Assembly (NCBI GenBank): GCA_910577035.1
Contig: CAJTKW010000013.1
Coordinates: 18,436 to 81,191 of the forward strand
DNA from: an uncultured Acetatifactor sp.
GTDB lineage: Bacteria > Bacillota > Clostridia > Lachnospirales > Lachnospiraceae
Length of the DNA stretch: 62,756 bases
Direction of reading: 5' to 3'
A program made the translations under genes and the position numbers. Below are positions 61,831-62,756 of this stretch, piece after piece. Position 1 is the first letter of the stretch. Each line of letters starts with the position of its first letter. Under the pieces are notes generated by a model that searched no databases, was not told the origin of the DNA, and worked only from the letters and a program-made list of their open reading frames with translations.

Positions 61831-61878
61831 AACAGTATCCTCCGTAATGAACTTATTCCAATGCTTGTCTTATCTAAC

Positions 61879-61907
61879 AGTATACTGGAAAAAATGAAAG
61901 AGAACAA
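61879..61907 (-). promoter_or_regulatory. Promoter of the DUF853-type ATPase gene
   Basis: On the minus strand TTGTTC (61907-61902), 17 bases, TATACT (61884-61879), 49 bases upstream of the ATG at 61830. Confidence 0.55.
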
Positions 61908-62017
61908 GGGATTGGTAACATTTTCTGCCGTATTTCGTGACATAAGGGAAACAATTTTTCTTATCCTGCCGAAATAAGTAAATAAAGTGGGAAACTAAGC
62001 ATGCAAAGAAGGAAACT

Positions 62018-62716
62018 ATGAAGATTGCCATTTGTGATGATGAAAAGGAGATATGCGGCGGGCTGAAAAGGCTGGTGCTCCGGCAAAGGCCTGACTGTGA
62101 GGTGTTCCTGTTTGAGTCGGGGCGGCAGATGCTGCAGTCCCGGCAGCGTTTTCAGATTGTCCTGATGGACATTCAGATGGAGGGAATGAGCGGCATCGAG
62201 ACGGCCAGGGCACTGCGCATGAAGGATGAAAATGCGGTACTGATCTTTGTGACGGCGTTAAAAGAATATGTCTTTGATGCCTTTGACGTGTCGGCATTTC
62301 ATTATCTGATTAAGCCTGTATCCGAGGAAAAGTTCCGCAGGGTCTTTGAGCGCGCCTGCCGGGAGGTGGAAAAGCGGGGGCGGGAGGAGGCGGAGCAGGT
62401 CTTTTTCCGTACCAGAAACCGCAGCTTTACCCTGCGAAAACAGGATATACTCTACGTGGAGAGCCGTGGCCGCAAGGTGGACATCCATACGGTAAAGGAA
62501 TGTGTCACGGTATACGCAACGATGAACGGCCTGGAAGAGCAGCTGGGCAGCGGCTTTTACAGATGCCACAGGGGGTATCTGGTGAATCTGGCCCATGTCT
62601 CGGAGTATGAACCGGACAGGATCCTTCTGCAGGGAGGAGAGACAGCTTTCATGGCCAGGGACAAGTACACGGAGTTTGTAAAGATCTATATGCGTTTCTT
62701 AATAGGTAATTGTTAA
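62018..62716 (+). CDS. LytTR-family response regulator
   Basis: A 232-residue protein preceded by AGAAGGAAAC. The receiver domain covers ~1-115, with acidic pocket ICDDEKE, phosphoacceptor Asp in VLMDIQMEGMSG (~54) and Lys in YLIKPV. The LytTR DNA-binding domain starts near 130 (FRTRNRSFTLRKQDILYVESRGRKVDIHT, then YRCHRGYLVNLAHV). Such AgrA/LytR-type regulators answer a membrane histidine kinase. No kinase gene is in view; one may lie just beyond the right edge. The last 40 bases hold no feature. Confidence 0.92.
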   Translation: MKIAICDDEKEICGGLKRLVLRQRPDCEVFLFESGRQMLQSRQRFQIVLMDIQMEGMSGIETARALRMKDENAVLIFVTALKEYVFDAFDVSAFHYLIKPVSEEKFRRVFERACREVEKRGREEAEQVFFRTRNRSFTLRKQDILYVESRGRKVDIHTVKECVTVYATMNGLEEQLGSGFYRCHRGYLVNLAHVSEYEPDRILLQGGETAFMARDKYTEFVKIYMRFLIGNC

Positions 62717-62756
62717 ATGCATTGCTTTGTAATGGAACGGCACAGCCGTCCATAGG

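Noticed and set aside
62018..62716. Quorum-sensing (Agr) system
   Set aside because: Only the LytTR response regulator is visible; no AgrB, AgrD or histidine kinase gene is within the window.

Overview
The window reads as chromosomal DNA of an anaerobic, butyrate-forming, plant-polysaccharide-degrading Firmicute, most likely a Lachnospiraceae gut bacterium. The grounds are a compact butyryl-CoA operon (thiolase, crotonase, 3-hydroxybutyryl-CoA dehydrogenase, butyryl-CoA dehydrogenase, EtfB, EtfA), a phosphate butyryltransferase/butyrate kinase pair, strong AGGAGG ribosome binding sites, sugar ABC importers without their own ATPase, and moderate GC. The species is not identified. I saw no rRNA, tRNA, CRISPR array, phage or plasmid genes.

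Layout. 0-2.6 kb (minus): the 5' part of a GH4 glycosidase gene and a membrane glycerophosphodiesterase. 2.9-6.5 kb: a heterodimeric ABC exporter pair. 6.6-12.8 kb: the butyryl-CoA operon, whose thiolase carries a frameshifting deletion that removes the second active-site cysteine; a terminator follows. 12.9-17.2 kb: MFS transporter, YbaK-type deacylase, D-Ala-D-Ala carboxypeptidase-like protein, and an ArsR-type regulator with a large C-terminal domain. 17.6-32.5 kb: a long carbohydrate-uptake operon with a 989-residue substrate-binding protein, two permease pairs, an NHL/YIP1 membrane protein, a DUF5696-type protein, a second substrate-binding lipoprotein and a LamG lipoprotein. 32.8-41.9 kb: GH43, GH43 fused to a membrane module, a small membrane protein, a HAD phosphatase, GH27 with an inserted domain, a Cys-rich secreted peptide, and a propeller/solute-binding fusion lipoprotein. 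42.2-46.7 kb: ptb, a 50-codon ORF, buk, and the KtrB/KtrA potassium system. 46.9-51.1 kb: a zinc-ribbon membrane protein, a complete IS4-family element with a 12-bp target duplication, and an Rpn-family nuclease gene with a leader able to form alternative helices. 51.2-60.1 kb: a galacturonate/pectin locus (uxaC and a LacI regulator on minus; uxaB, uxaA, GH28 and a TIM-barrel isomerase on plus) around a divergent promoter with two operators. 60.3-62.7 kb: a HerA/DUF853-type ATPase and a LytTR response regulator.

How the parts work together. Glycosidases release sugars and uronates, the ATPase-less importers (probably served by a shared ATPase encoded elsewhere) bring them in, UxaCBA feeds galacturonate towards 2-keto-3-deoxygluconate, and the butyryl-CoA operon plus Ptb-Buk dispose of reductant and make ATP. 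The least explained parts are the importer-associated NHL/YIP1 and DUF5696 proteins, the three-way-junction RNA-like element at 28646-28722, and the alternative-pairing leader of the Rpn gene.

Limits. All family names come from reading motifs by eye; no database search or folding program was run. Promoters and hairpins are pattern matches.
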